Below are positions 1-12,456 of a stretch of DNA of 64,000 bases, one piece after another (within the stretch, counting starts at the first letter, position 1; each line of letters begins with the position of its first letter). The position numbers and the translations under genes were made by a program. Where the stretch lies: the NCBI GenBank assembly GCA_027625915.1, contig JANTQA010000023.1, positions 3,286,001-3,350,000 of the forward strand, in the 5' to 3' direction. The notes below the pieces were generated by a model that was given only the letters and a program-made list of their open reading frames with translations, did not search any database and had not been told where the DNA came from. Source of the stretch: Anaeramoeba flamelloides (Eukaryota > Metamonada > Anaeramoebidae).

Positions 1-110
1 ATTGGTTGTTTGTAATTCTTTAAATCATCCCTTGGGAAGGTTAATTTTATTGCTTCTTGATTTTTGCTTTCAAGTGCATCAAGAAATTCCTTGTTATACT
101 CTCGGCTCAT
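1..110 (-). CDS. 5' end of an unidentified protein (partial)
   Basis: Read on the minus strand, an ATG at 110-108 opens a frame that runs to the window edge: 36 codons plus two bases with no stop. It begins MSREYNKEFLDALE and continues with LTFPRDDLKNYK. Base composition is clearly richer in G+C than the flanking DNA, which supports coding. The fragment is mixed-charge and helical, with no motif I recognise, so no function is proposed. The region just upstream (111-200) is ordinary AT-rich DNA. The start is the first ATG in the frame. Confidence 0.6.
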   Translation of the reverse strand, partial: MSREYNKEFLDALESKNQEAIKLTFPRDDLKNYKQP

Positions 111-201
111 TCTTTGTTAGGTAACAGAATAGTTAATGTTTAGAAAATCTCAAAGTGACGAAAGTTGGAAAAAATGTAACTTTTAACAGTTTTCAAATAA
201 T

Positions 202-698
202 AGCACGGAAAAAAAACCAGACATGAAAATAATCCGGGAAAAGATTTTTAATTGTGAATATTAGTAAAATTTTTGTGTAATTTATTTCTTTAATTCAAAT
301 CCTTTTTTTAAGAATCAATTTTTCAAAATTATAACTCACCCACTTCTTAGAATGATGATTAATGCAACCACACCTTTTTAAATCACCATTCAATTAATCA
401 AAAATCAAGAATAATAATTATGATTTTCGATATTTATCGCAAACCTCCATAAAATTCGATTGTTTTTCAAATTAAGTTTATGTACTGATGTTATATCAAA
501 CAATTATTTGAGTGATCTATAGAAACCCCTACTTTAATGGACTTTAGGTAGGTTTTATTTTGAAGTTAATAAAAAATTTGGTTATTTATAAAAAGGATTT
601 GCTTGAAAATATAGGAAATTATTCAACAATTTTCCCAATATTACGAATTAAAAATCATGTACGGGATTTTTTTCATTTCTGGTTTTTTTTCAGTGCTG
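202..698. repeat. Foldback element, family F1, copy 1
   Basis: The left end (AGCACGGAAAAAAAACCAGA) recurs inverted at the right end (around 660-698), followed inward on both sides by ATTTTTAATT and an AATATT block. The arms are about 60-70 bp and imperfect. Related ends and shared internal blocks, including a TATAAAAAGGATTTG segment, occur at 62257-62742, and a relative lies at 59060-59515. No coding sequence, so this looks like a non-autonomous inverted-repeat element. Exact ends are uncertain by several bases. Confidence 0.55.
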
Positions 699-1448
699 TA
701 CATGTATAAAAAAGTATCAAAGGATTCCTATTTTTGAGTTCAATATCTTTCTATTGGACTTTCATTATAATATATCTTTTAAAAAGTGGTTTATTTTTTT
801 TCTTAAGTGTGGGGGTTACAAATTAAAGATTTAACAATCTATATTTCAATAGTTTTTATTTTACTCTTTAGGTCATGAAATATTAAATAAATTACCATAA
901 ATTTGGAAAATCTCATTTTTATTCTATTTTTAATGCTAAATTTTTTATTATACCATAAATTCTACTTGTGCAAAGTTGGTTATCTTAAAGTTGATATTCT
1001 TTTTGGTCACATTTTGTATAAAAATTAAACTTACCTTTACTTTTTTGGTACTTTTTTTATTTAATTTACACTTATAAAGTTTGGAAATCAATCAAATAAC
1101 TTGTATTTATTTCCTAGTATTATTCAATTTTTATATTTTTTTTTTTTCAGGTATAAAAGAAGTTCATTTCGATTTAATCCTATTCATTTATTTGCCTTAC
1201 TTTTACTCTATATGTTTGGAATTCCATGGTTCTGTTGGATAATTCTTTGCAAATAGTATTTATCAACAAATTAAAAAAAAAAAAAAAACAATCGATTATG
1301 AAAAGTGTCAATGGATGACACTTTGACACGGAAATACTTTGATTTAAAATTTAAATTTACAACAATTTCATGCTGAAATTAATGTTTAACACTGTTTTTT
1401 TTTTTTTTTCAAAAATGACGATGTTTTTTTCCTTGTTTATTTTATATA

Positions 1449-1645
1449 CAGTCAGTTTCACTTTTAAGGCACAAACTTTCAACGAAATTTAAGGCACAAA
1501 ATAAATCTCAAATTAAGGCACAATATTCAAATTCTAGTAAAAATAAATTGTAAAAAAAAAAATTCCAAATTTTGTGCCTTAATTTGAGATTTTTTTGTGC
1601 CTTAAATTTCGTTGAAAGTTTGTGCCTTAAAAGTGGAACTGACTG
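1449..1645. mobile_element. Tc1/mariner-like MITE, copy 1 (197 bp)
   Basis: Nearly the whole element is an inverted repeat. It starts CAGTCAGTTTCACTTTTAAG and ends with the inverse, finishing AACTGACTG, and is flanked on both sides by TA (1447-1448 and 1646-1647). Terminal CAGT and a TA target duplication are typical of Tc1/mariner insertion. Inside each arm the words AAGGCACAAA and TCTCAAATTAAGGCACAA recur. A second copy lies at 56633-56826. There is no transposase gene, so it would need a source elsewhere. Confidence 0.85.
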
Positions 1646-2325
1646 TAATCTAACACTCGGTGCATATTTGTTCTTTTTAAAATGAAAATATGGAGCTCAG
1701 AAATAAAGATGAATAAATAATAGAAAAGATTTAAAAAAAAACACACACATTAACGAAAATAATATTAATAGGAATACATAACAAAGTATGAGATCAAAAC
1801 TGGTTTCATTTTTTAAAAAAGAAATTGAACAAATAAAAAAGATAAATATGGGTGCCTTGTTTTTCTCATAAACAGGTTTCATAATTTTTTATTTAAAATG
1901 AAATGAAATATACAACGAAATTTCCACTTTGATAATTTGCTTTTTCTTGATTAAATAACAAATTAAAAAAAATTGTAATAAAAAATCCCTTTTTTTCGAG
2001 ATAAAAATATCGAGGATTAATATCTTTCTAAATTATTCGTCAAGAAATTTCTCCATAAGTCCAAATTATTAACAAAATTGATGAAATGGAATTAAATTAA
2101 AAAAATTTATTTATCCTCAAATTAAACAATCAAAAAAAAAAAAAAGAAAAGAAAATCAAAGAAAGAAGATCCAAGAATAAGCAAAGAAGAGGTAAATTTT
2201 AATAATTTAAAGTACAAATAGCAGAAAAAGAAAAGGGGGAGGGGGGGGGGGAATAAAATAAAATAAAATAATTAATAAAAAAAAAAATAATCTATTTCCA
2301 ACAATGATGATATGATGATGATAAT

Positions 2326-5095
2326 CTATTTCTTTTGAAGCTTTCTTTTCAATTTTTTCTCTTCTGTATAATCAAAATATAGTTCAAGGTAAGATTTGGT
2401 AATGCCTTTGCCCAAGAATCCCAAAGTTTTGGCAGCCTCTTTCACCTTCTCTCTATTGTTACCTTTAATTTGGATGAAGGCCTTATTCTTCATTTGTACA
2501 AAGGTATCTATTGTGATGCCAAGATCTTCGTTATAAAAAGTTCTGGCCTTTCTTTTGATTGTTGCGTCGATTGTGTAACCCAAGGAAAGCAAGCCGGACA
2601 AAATCTTTACGGACACTGCGAATTTCAAAGAGGGGGTAATTAAAAAGTCGTCCTGGTGCAAGACTTGAGAAAATTGCACCTCGTAATTCCCGCTGAGCAC
2701 GTTATTTCTGACCCTGATCCAGTCTTTAATTTTATCTTTATTATTCTCCTCTTCCTTCTCTGAGCTTGACTCCGATCCGCTTGTTTCCTGTTCAAACTCT
2801 TCCTCAAGATCCGAGGGTGGCCTTAAATAGATGTCGTTGTACTGTTGCAATCTGCCCCCCATATAATCCTTCAGTCCTAATAGCTTCTTAATTTTTTCCT
2901 TCTCGATCAGGGTATCGGATTTGATCGAGTAGATTGGGTTCAAGAGCGCCGTGAAGGGGTTGAACCGATTCCGGATTTTCAGTTGTGCGTATTTGATCGT
3001 TGGCTCAACAAAGGCCTTATACATTGGATACACGGTCTCGGTAATCTGTTGAAACGATTCCTTGGGCGTTTGGCCCGTTCTTGAAATGTCCCTTTCGATT
3101 CTTTTCACGAGGTCATAGTGAACACCGCCAGAGATGAAAACCTTAAAATCAAAAAAGTCACGGATGTGATCATGAAGCGCGTAGATACCCTCCAATATGA
3201 CAATGCTTCCCGGTTTGCAACTGATCGTTTCATACGCATACCTTCCTGATTTTCGGAAATCGTACAATGGGGTTTTTGTTTCTTTTCCCTCCATCAATTC
3301 CTGTAAATTCTTTTTTAACAAATCAAAATCAACGAGCCTATAATCATCAAAATTCTCATCAATTACATGCTTCGAGGTGTCGAGATAATTGTCCATTGAA
3401 ATTGAAATCGCTTTGCTGAAAACTTTTGATTTTTGTTTTTTATTTTTTTGTTATTTTGAATAATTTTTTTTGATTTGTTCATTTATTTAGAAGGGAATTT
3501 AGTTTTTTTGAAATTGTGTTTAACAAACTTGCATTTTTTTCCTTTTAATGAATTGAAGTGTTAATTTTTCAATTCATTAAGTGATTGGATTGTTAAGAAA
3601 GATGCAAGTGAAATAGTTTTGAAAAATCTTACCATTTAAGACTTTATTTGTAATTGTTGTTTTTCCAGCTATATGGGTAATTAATTAGAAAGTTATAATG
3701 AAAAAAAAAAAAAGAAAGGAGATTAATTAAAATGAAAAAAAAGCATTTTTTGTGTGTGTCCTCTCAAAAATTGTTTCACTCAAGACGAATTCTTTGCTTT
3801 TTTTGTTTATGTCACTAAAGTGTGTTTTTTGAACAATTGGTTCTGAAAAAATTTTCAAGTTAATAATAAAAATTTAAAGCGTGTTGTTCTTCAAAACAAG
3901 AATACCAAATTCAATCACGGCTTTAAAATAAATATTTTTTGTTCGCTAGTATTTGAAGATTAAAAGGAAACAATTTTCACTTTGTTTTCCTTTTCTTTTT
4001 TTTACCAGTCGATTTTCACAAAAAAAAATAGATTTTAATTTGAGCCTTCTATTTATTTGTTGGTTACCTTTTTGTGGTGTACACTGGGTAAACTCAGAAT
4101 CCGAAATGAAACTCACATTTTGGAATTCAAAAATAGTAAAATGAAGTGAAAATTTATCCATTTAATAATCAATGACCAGTAAATTTCCTTTTTTTTAATT
4201 TTACTTTAAAAGAGTGACAACTTACAGTTGCTCTTTTGTAATGATTTGTGTTACCTTTCAAAAAGACAAAAGATTATTTAATAAAAAAAAAAAAAAAAAG
4301 AAACAGTTTATTTGGAAAGTAGTTTTGTAAAAGTTCAAAGTACAGTTCTGGACAACCTTTAAAATAGGTTTGTCAACTATTTTCGTGATTGTAAACTTTT
4401 TGTTACAATTTTTTAAAATGATTTCCTTCTTTTATTCTGAACAAAAAAGGGATCTAAAAAAAAATTTTTTGTTGTTTTCTGTTTTTTCAATCCTCAAAGA
4501 TCACTTTACTTTTCGGAATTTTCAGAGAAGACAAAATAATACCAATAAGGGTAAACAATTAAAAAGATCCTATTCAAAGAAACTGAGAGATCCAATTTTG
4601 GTTTGTCACAACGAAACTTCTGATTACCAGCAAAAATAAAAAAAAAAATCAAAAGACAGAGGTTGGGCATATTTTTCGCCTATACTATTCATTTCTCTAG
4701 TAGTTAATGAAATTTTAACATTTAATTTCTATCGAGACTTGGGAAAACCAAAATTGATGGCTAGGTAGATTTGTTCTCATAAATTAAAGCAAGTTTGTTT
4801 CAATAATATTTTCAGAAGTGCATCTTAAAAGAATGAAAATAGAGAAAAATCACAAAAATTAAATGATCTTACAGCCACTAGGTCCAGAAATTGCAACCAT
4901 CACAGGTCTGTTTGTTATTTTTGTTTGAAGCTTTTGGAGAGCACGAATCAAATAAAATACACCAACCTCAAAATATAGGGGATCCTTAAACTTTTTGATT
5001 TGATAGGTTTGTTTTTTCTTTGTAACCTCCATTTCAAGTGATTGAATGTCATCAATTGAGTAATTTCTTCCCATCGACCATTTGTATAAACTCAT
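2326..5095 (-). CDS. Uridine-kinase-like plus CYTH-domain protein (TTM1/TTM2-type)
   Basis: Three exons on the minus strand: 5095-4873, 3668-3633 (36 nt) and 3410-2326. Phases agree and give 447 residues. The first junction rebuilds the P-loop GPSGSGKT at about residues 71-78. Next come ISMDNYLD, the EGIYAL and GGVHYDLVKR blocks, and ETVYPMYKAFVEP, all characteristic of the P-loop uridine kinase-like half of plant TTM1/TTM2. Residues from about 245 (NDIYLRPP, then ITPSLKFAVSVK and GYTIDATIKRK) match their CYTH, or triphosphate tunnel, half. Plant members act as pyrophosphatases more than uridine kinases, so substrate is uncertain. The start MSLYKWSMGR fits the family length; the frame stays open 32 codons upstream through a hydrophobic stretch that I take as untranslated or intronic. 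The first intron is 1.2 kb. Acceptor 3 is AAAG, chosen because the nearer CAG breaks frame. Confidence 0.9.
3669..4872 (-). other. Intron 1 of the TTM-like gene
   Basis: A 1204 bp intron with donor GTAAGATC and acceptor CATATAG. It separates GPSG from SGKT of the P-loop. Short open frames on both strands (for example 4370-4639 and 3946-4161) have intron-like composition and no family resemblance. A small hairpin (AATGAATTGAA and its inverse, about 3547-3582) sits in the next, 222 bp, intron. Confidence 0.7.
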
Positions 5096-5916
5096 TTTAG
5101 TTCTAGAATTTTTGCTGTGAAATAAAAAGAAAAGTAAAAAGATAAAGAAACAAAAATGAAGTTTTTTGTAAAAAATTGATCCTTTTGACAATTTTGACCC
5201 TCTTTTCTGAATATGGTTTTAGTTGACGTTTATTTCTTTTTTGTTTTTCTATCAGCATCCCACCAAGTTTTTTTTAACAATTATTTTTGCAATAAAAAAT
5301 CCTATTTTTTTAATTACGTAACTAATTTATTTGGTGATCCCACCAATTTCTCTTAACTTGTTGAGAAATTTTCAAAAATGTTTTGGGGGGTTTTTGTATC
5401 AATTTCCTTTTTTTTTTTTTGATTTTCTTTATTTCTATTTTCATATTGGATTTGAATTAAGAATTTTATTGATTAAAAAGACAATTAACATTATAAAATT
5501 GGTTGATCTGCAAAATTGTCTTTGAGTTTAATTGTTTTAAAGTCGAATTTTTGGATTTTGCTTTGAGATAATTAGACTTAAAATAAATTTACCTTTATTA
5601 GAATTTCGTATTATTACATACAATTAAAAACATCAAGTAATAAAAATATGGGTTGTTTACTAAACTAAATTTGAAGAATTGTGTTCTTCAATCCCTTTAG
5701 ATTATTTTTTTACAAATGTTTTTGTCTTTTACATTATCCAGTAAATTGAAAATATTTTAAGGAAATTTGATTAGACCACTGTTAAGTTCAAGATTCAGGA
5801 ATCTTGTGATTGAAAGTTAACCATATGAGTGATCCATGATTCAAATGTCTTTAAAAAAAATCGATTCGTAAAAGGATCTTTGTTGATCTCACTAATAAAA
5901 ATGATCCTTTTATTAA

Positions 5917-6471
5917 TTAAGGTTTACAATACCTGAAACTGGAAAAAAGATTATCTTGTATTGGGTGTGTCAACTTGTTATTTTGGTTCTTAGCTGATCG
6001 ATCCACAACTAAGTTTGGATCGTATAGGTGGTTGAAAAAGGCTATTTTTGTCATTTTATTTTTTTTTTTTCCGAAATCCGAATTGATGAGTTTAAGATTA
6101 ATTGATTAGAAGGTATTGAATTGAAAGTGTTAATTTTTGGGTTGTCAATTGAAATTTTTATTTAGGCTTTGTATTATTTGATGCTTGTAAAAAAAATTTT
6201 TTTTATTTACTCCTAACTCTGTAAAAGGAAAATGATAATTTCAATTGACAACCCAAAAATTAACACTTTCAATTCAATACCTTCCAATTAATTAATCTTA
6301 GACTCATCAATTCGGATTTCGGAAAAAAAAAAAATGACAAAAATAGCCTTTTTCAACCACCTATACGATCCAAACTTAGTTGTGGATCGATCAGCTAAGA
6401 ACCAAAATAACAAGTTGACACACCCAATACAAGATAATCTTTTTTCCAGTTTCAGGGATTGTAAACCTTAA
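5917..6471. mobile_element. TTAA-flanked 547 bp foldback element
   Basis: Left arm (from GGTTTACAATACCTGAAACT, 5921) and right arm (ending AGTTTCAGGGATTGTAAACC, 6467) are near-identical inverted copies of about 235 bp around a roughly 80 bp AT-rich loop. The tetranucleotide TTAA flanks both ends (5917-5920 and 6468-6471). TTAA duplication is the hallmark of piggyBac-type insertion; a non-autonomous piggyBac-like foldback is my inference. The arms differ at only a few positions. No open frame of note. Confidence 0.7.
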
Positions 6472-6539
6472 GAAACCAAACAATTTTTGAAAAAACCAAT
6501 CAAAATTTTGTCACAAATTTTCAGCTTGATTTCGTTAAT

Positions 6540-6770
6540 CTTCAGACTTTAAAAGTTGTATATTATCTTTTTAAAATTTGTATCAAAATATAGATTAGTT
6601 GCTAAAAAATTGAATTTTTTTACAAAATTAAATAATCCACCAAGTATTCTTTTGATAAAGTATTTCTGAAATATATTGATGTACACAAAAAAACCCATTT
6701 AAAGAAACGAAACTAATCAGTATTTGGGTTTTTATGTTGAATTATTGAGTTAATCTTTGAAATTAAAAAA
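6540..6770 (+). repeat. Dispersed repeat, also inverted at 18335-18545
   Basis: Blocks such as AGATTAGTT, AAACTAATCAGT and TTGGGTTTTT occur in the same order, on the opposite strand, at 18335-18545 inside the foldback at 17975-18790. Weaker similarity is seen near 59700-59880 and 42290-42420. Non-coding; origin unknown. Confidence 0.45.
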
Positions 6771-7260
6771 TCCGGAGAAAAATCATTTTTTATATTATCT
6801 ATATATTGATTTTGTAAAAACCAACAACCTGATTATTTTGATTTGCTATCTTTGGGTTTGGAAAATAAATTAAAATAAAAATAAAAAATAATATTTTTGA
6901 ATTGTAATATTTTATAAAAAAACCAATAGTTAGTATTTCGTAAATTAATTTAAAAATTTTTCAACATTTTTCACCTTAAAGTACAAATATCATTTCTCTT
7001 TCAATTTTAAGATACTTTAATTAGAGTTGAATATGTGATGGAACTTACCCATTATAGAGAAAACCCATTTCAACATCTCGCTATATATTCAAAATATAAA
7101 GAAGAATAGAAGGTTCTAATAGGAACAAATTCGAACAATGTCAAATTAAAATTATCATATAACTAATTTAATTTATTGTATAATATTCTTACATTTCTAT
7201 AATATATTTATTTCCAGACTATTCACTTATTAGCATACACCCCAATGAATTAAATATGGT

Positions 7261-7293
<33 letters not shown>

Positions 7294-8053
7294 GAATATT
7301 TCGAATATCATACACAAATAAGTTTTTTTTAAATTATTATTTGAGTTTAAAAAAATTTTTTTGTTAATCTGGAAAAATGTTTTTTGCACTTATTGTAAAT
7401 TTTTTGCATAATTTTGACTATTTTATACCCACTGCTTTATCTCATCTCACACCTTATAAAACCATAGTAATATTTATTATTTTTACTATTTTAATTGCAC
7501 TGAAAACAATTTTCCTTATATCGAACCTATTTTTCAAAAATTTGTGACAATTTAAATAAATACTTGAAATTTATACTTCCCAAATAAAATAAGTATTATA
7601 CTCTTTTTCTATTTTACTCCCTTTTCAAGAATTTTCTTTTTAATTTATTTATTTTTTTATTAACTTTTCTGACATATTAAGGAATTGATTTCGTCCTTTA
7701 AACTACCATGCACCCATATTATGAAAGGCTGGACATCCAAATACCTTTTGGTGTATATATTCTAAAATTATATCAATAAATAAATACAATGTGTTTTTTA
7801 TTTATTACACACCTGTCTCAAATTTCAAATTATTTTTTAAATTAAAATTACCCAAATTAAAACAACTAAATAAATTACCAAATTTATCAGAAGAGTCGAT
7901 ATATTGAGACTAATTTTTTTTTTAGAATTGAAATCAAAAAAAATTAATTTTTATCTTGTCTAATACCAAATCTAAAATCAAACATACATCAGGTTAATGT
8001 CTGATTGTTTTATAAAAAACAATAATAAAAAACATGTAAATTTTTCAAAAATA

Positions 8054-8075
8054 GGGGTGGGGTGGGGGTGGGGGG
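8054..8075 (+). other. G-quadruplex-forming run
   Basis: Four runs of 4, 4, 5 and 6 guanines separated by single T residues. Very short loops predict a very stable intramolecular G-quadruplex. It stands alone in AT-rich intergenic DNA, about 2.4 kb beyond the stop of the DEAD-box gene and 3 kb upstream of the TTM-like gene. Confidence 0.75.
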
Positions 8076-9829
8076 AGTAACAATCTCCCTTTTATTTAAA
8101 TTCCACTAAAGTATATTTTGACTTTCAAATGATATAATTTTGAAGTTTTACTCTTTGAAACTTTTGAGATCTAAAAGATTTTTTTTTTTTTCATTTTTTT
8201 CATTTTTTAAAAGAGTTATTTTTTTCTCTTAAATCTACAAAATCATTACTTTGGTAAGTATCGATTGTTATAAACAAAGAAAAATTTTCTTAAATTGAAT
8301 TCAATTGATTAGGTAACTAAAAAATTTAATTAGTTTAAAATCAAAGAAAATTTTACTCTTTGGAAATTTGAAATACGAAACAAATATTTTTTTTTAAAAG
8401 TAGCTTTGTATTTTTTTGATTATCCTAGTAAACTTTATTTTTTTAATTTGAATTTATAAAAATGAGTGATTATGTAATTATTTTTTATGATTTGAATTAT
8501 TGATTATTATGGATCCTTTGAAATTGTTTTGTATTATTTGAATTTTTGAGAAATTGTGATAGTGTTTTTTTTTTTTTTTTGACAAATCTATTCCAATCAA
8601 TGGAAGTGAGATTTTTCATTGTTTTTTTAATGGTTCAAATTCATCACTAGATTAGCAAAATATTGGTATTTAATAATATAGCCCAAAAACCAAGGACAAT
8701 ATTTTCTTATATTAAAGACAGAATTATTCAAAATTTCAACAACCAGAAACAATTTTGTATTTTGAATCAACAAAAATATCCACCAAAAATAAAATTATAA
8801 AGGCACGTTGAGAAAAGAAGATTTGTCAGATTATTTACATATTGATAAAAACTTTATTATTATTCTTTACTCTATAAGTAAGTGATTTAACAAACTTACA
8901 CCCCATTTCTTAAAATTCTTCAATTTATTTTATGTATGTTCAAAAATCCATTTTTTGAGATTTCTTAATGTTTTAAAAATTGAAATGTTGTTGGAATCAA
9001 TATATATATATATATTGTTTAAAGAGTATTTTATTTTTTTTTAAAGTATTGTAAAAAGTATATTTTTTGATTTTTTAACAAAAAATATGAACTCTAAATT
9101 GAACACTTGTATTTGTGAATCTTTATTTTGAAAAATGAACTGTTGGACAAAATCTGAAAAAACTTTTAAAACTATGAATCAAAAAAAAAATTATATATAC
9201 ACTTTCCTTGTTATCAACCCATAAACTCTTTTTTTTTTTAACCCCACCCCCCCCCCCCCTCCAATAAGATAAAAGAACCAAATAAATGTAAAATTCAAAC
9301 ATCACACTACACGTACAGCGGATCTTCGAAAGATAAAAAAAAAAAAAAACACAATTATCTCAAATCCACAAAAAGTAAAGTTTGAAAAAACACAATTATT
9401 GAAACAAAATTTCCAAAACAACATTTAAATCCTTTGAAAAACTGCAAAATATAAAAAAAAGGGTTATTGAACTTATTGTGCAGCAAAAACAATAATTATT
9501 TTAGTGCATCAACGACGGATTACATCGAAATGTTTTTTTGTTTTAACCAACATCAAAACTATGAAGAATGTCTTTGATTAAGTTTATTTATTAATAAAGT
9601 TTTTTTTCAGATTTTGATTAGAACCCAAAACAAGTGGATACTATTTGAGTGATAAAATGAAATAATCATGTTTGAAAATCAATTTAATAAAAAAATAGAT
9701 ACAGTTATAAACTAAAATTCAAAATTTTCCACACAGATAAAACGTTCCAAACAATCATAATAATACAATTTCATTCAAATTTGAGAAAATTTTGATTTTT
9801 GTAAAATATGAAAATCATTTTTTCATCTT

Positions 9830-10260
9830 TTAGTTTTTTGTTTTCATTTCATTGTTTGAATTACGTGATTTGTTTCGTTGGATCAAAAATTTTTTTCAAC
9901 CATCGATATTAGGTTAAAGTCGAATTGTATAAATGGAAGAACTCATATAAAATTAGTTGGTAGTATTTAACCATTTGATCGATCAATATTCCTAATAGAA
10001 TTTCAACAAATTTACTAATGTATTTTTTTGTTTTGCTCTCTCCAAAATTTTTAACACATCCATGATTTATTTGTATTGATAATTATTTATTTATTGTTTT
10101 GTGAGTATTGTAATTTATAAACAAGTGTTAACATTTCAATTAGTGAATGGTTCTAATTTGGTATTTCTTCTTTAATTGATTAAATAAGTTTTTTTTTTCA
10201 CAAATTGAATTTTGGTGTGTTAAAAATTTTGAATTGGGGTTTATAATATACACCCCCTAT
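9830..10260 (-). repeat. Dispersed fragment with coding character, copy A
   Basis: Similar over about 430 bp to 36700-37130 in the same orientation. Read on the minus strand, both contain a conserved peptide pattern (RAxxKNxLxNLLKF, then a few residues on IDQM and NSLT/NSTLT-like blocks), but this copy needs more than one frame, so it is decayed. Family not recognised. It lies just downstream of the DEAD-box gene. Confidence 0.45.
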
Positions 10261-10438
10261 TCTTTTTATCCATTCAATAATTGCTAGTTCTAAAATAATT
10301 TTCAAATCTCAGGGATCTGTAAAAATTAATGAATTAGTGTTGATTAAACTTGGAATTTAAGAATAATAATAAACAACACCAAATCAATTGCAAAAAAAAA
10401 AAAAAATAAAAAGATCGTTTGGAATTTATTTTGTTTGT

Positions 10439-12424
10439 TTAAAAGTTTTGATTATTTTTTTTTTGATTTTGAATATAATATTGTATAAGTATTTGTTGTA
10501 ATCTAACTACGTCTTCTTTTTTTAATGCTTTTATTGGTTTTTTAAAATGGTTTTGTATTTCTTGTAATTGTACTCTACTTCTCTCGTCTGTTACAAAGTT
10601 CAATGCAGCACCTAAATTTCCATATCTGCCACTTCTTCCAATACGATGTAAATAAGTTTCAGAATCAGCTTCCCCGGTTTGTGTTAGTGGAATATCGTAG
10701 TTAATTACTAATGAAACAGAAAGAACGTCAATTCCTCTCGAAAGTACATTTGTCGAAACTAGAATTCTTGTTTTACCCGATCGAAATTCACCCATTATTT
10801 GATCACGTTCATTAAAATCCCCACCACCTATCAATTTTGAGACCATAAAACCTTTAATTGTTTTTTTTTTTTTTTATACAATAAACAAGAAGATAAAGAA
10901 TACAAAATATTAAAAATCGAAAAATACCAAATTAAAATTATTAATTCTCAAAAGAATTATTATGAACAATAAAAAGATATTTATTAAATTAAACATTGTC
11001 TTTCTATTTAATTTTCTCAAAATGATTTTTTATTTTCTTTAATAGATCAATTGAATTTATCTTAAAATCGCAGAAATGTTTGTAAATTGAAAAGACTTGT
11101 AAAAACTTTTTAAATTCAATTACGATCTTTTAGATTGAGTAACAGAAAACACTATCCCCACTAACCCCATTGACTTGACTGACACAGATGTTCCTTAGGT
11201 CCAATTCGCATTGTAATTATTTTTTGTTTGTCAAATTAATTGAAAAATAAAAAATTAAATATATTTGCTTTCTAAAGGAGAGTCATTTTAGATGTAAACT
11301 AAAAATGTTTTAATATTCAATTAGTTGTCACACTTCGTTTTAACTGATATAACCCTTTGAAGTAATTATACATTTGTTTTTTTTTGATTATTTTTGAATT
11401 TTGAGTATTTTCCATTTTTGAGTATTTTTAGGAAATTTTGAAAATATTACAATCATCTAATTCATTTTTTTCCCAATTTGAGAAAATTTTAGCCATCTTT
11501 GTATGCCAAATTGAAAATTTAATTTCCATTAAAATATGAGATCTAAACTAAACTCTAAAATAGCAACTTCATGACACGATATGAAAATCTAACGCCCGTT
11601 GACCGGAGAAGAGTTTAATTATAAATCTGATAAAAAATTATACTTGGAGTTGTTTTTTGATATTTAATAAAATTACTACAATCAATGGAATAAAAAATCA
11701 AATTAAAAATAAAAAAAAAAAAAAAATTGATTACCAAGATTTTTTAAATGTGTTTCAAGATATGAAGCTCTATTTTTAGAATTTACAAAAATAATCATTG
11801 ATCCGATTGAACTGCCAATAATTTTAAGACAGTCTGTTAAAAATTGAAATTTTTCATTATCATCTGTTAATTTCACTTGCAATTGTAATATCCCCTCAAG
11901 TGATAATTTCTGCTTATCTTTTATTATATATTCTTTTCTATTGGGCATTATATAATTTAAACTTTGTTCTAAAACTGGGGGGTAAGTTGCACTAAATAAT
12001 ACTATTTGGGATCTTGCCTTAAATTCATTAATTACTGGTGTTAATAATTTCACTGTGGATGTATTTTTCACCAATAAATCATCAGCTTCATCTATTACGA
12101 TCATCTTAATTTGCTCTGATTGGAATCTCATCATTTTTTTATGTTTAACAATTGTTCCAGGTGTTCCAATAATTATATGAGATGTACTGGGATCCTCATA
12201 ATTCCCTTGAATTGCAGTGTAAATATTTAATTTTGTCCATTTTGCTAATTGTTTTACGACATCTGAAACTTGAATAGCCAATTCTCTTGTTGGGCAGAAA
12301 CAAAGCACCTGGGGTGTCCTTATTTCAACATTACATCTACTTAGCATACCCAAAGAAAATGCTATTGTTTTACCAGTACCAGATTGAGATTGCCCGGCAA
12401 AGGGACTAATATACATACATATGT

Positions 12425-12456
<32 letters not shown>

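Larger units (their letters stand above)
111..2325. other. Intergenic DNA with two foldback elements
   Basis: No gene recognised. It lies between the 5' end of the partial minus-strand gene and the 3' end of the TTM-like gene. It holds a 0.5 kb foldback (202-698), a 197 bp mariner-like MITE (1449-1645) and, at 2235-2251, a G-rich run just downstream of the TTM-like stop. The 61-codon open frame at 1697-1882 is F/L/I-rich and looks like chance. Confidence 0.6.
5096..10438. other. Intergenic DNA with palindromic element and repeats
   Basis: About 5.3 kb without a recognised gene, between the TTM-like gene start and the 3' end of the DEAD-box gene. It contains the TTAA-flanked palindrome (5917-6471), a dispersed repeat (6540-6770), a 30-base T run (about 7262-7291), a G-quadruplex-like run (8054-8075), a C14 run near 9246-9259 and a dispersed fragment with coding character (9830-10260). 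The remaining sequence is unstructured A+T. Confidence 0.6.

Noticed and set aside
4370-4639. 89-codon frame in the first intron of the TTM-like gene
   Set aside because: Plus-strand, F/K/N-rich, no motif, inside a well-supported intron.
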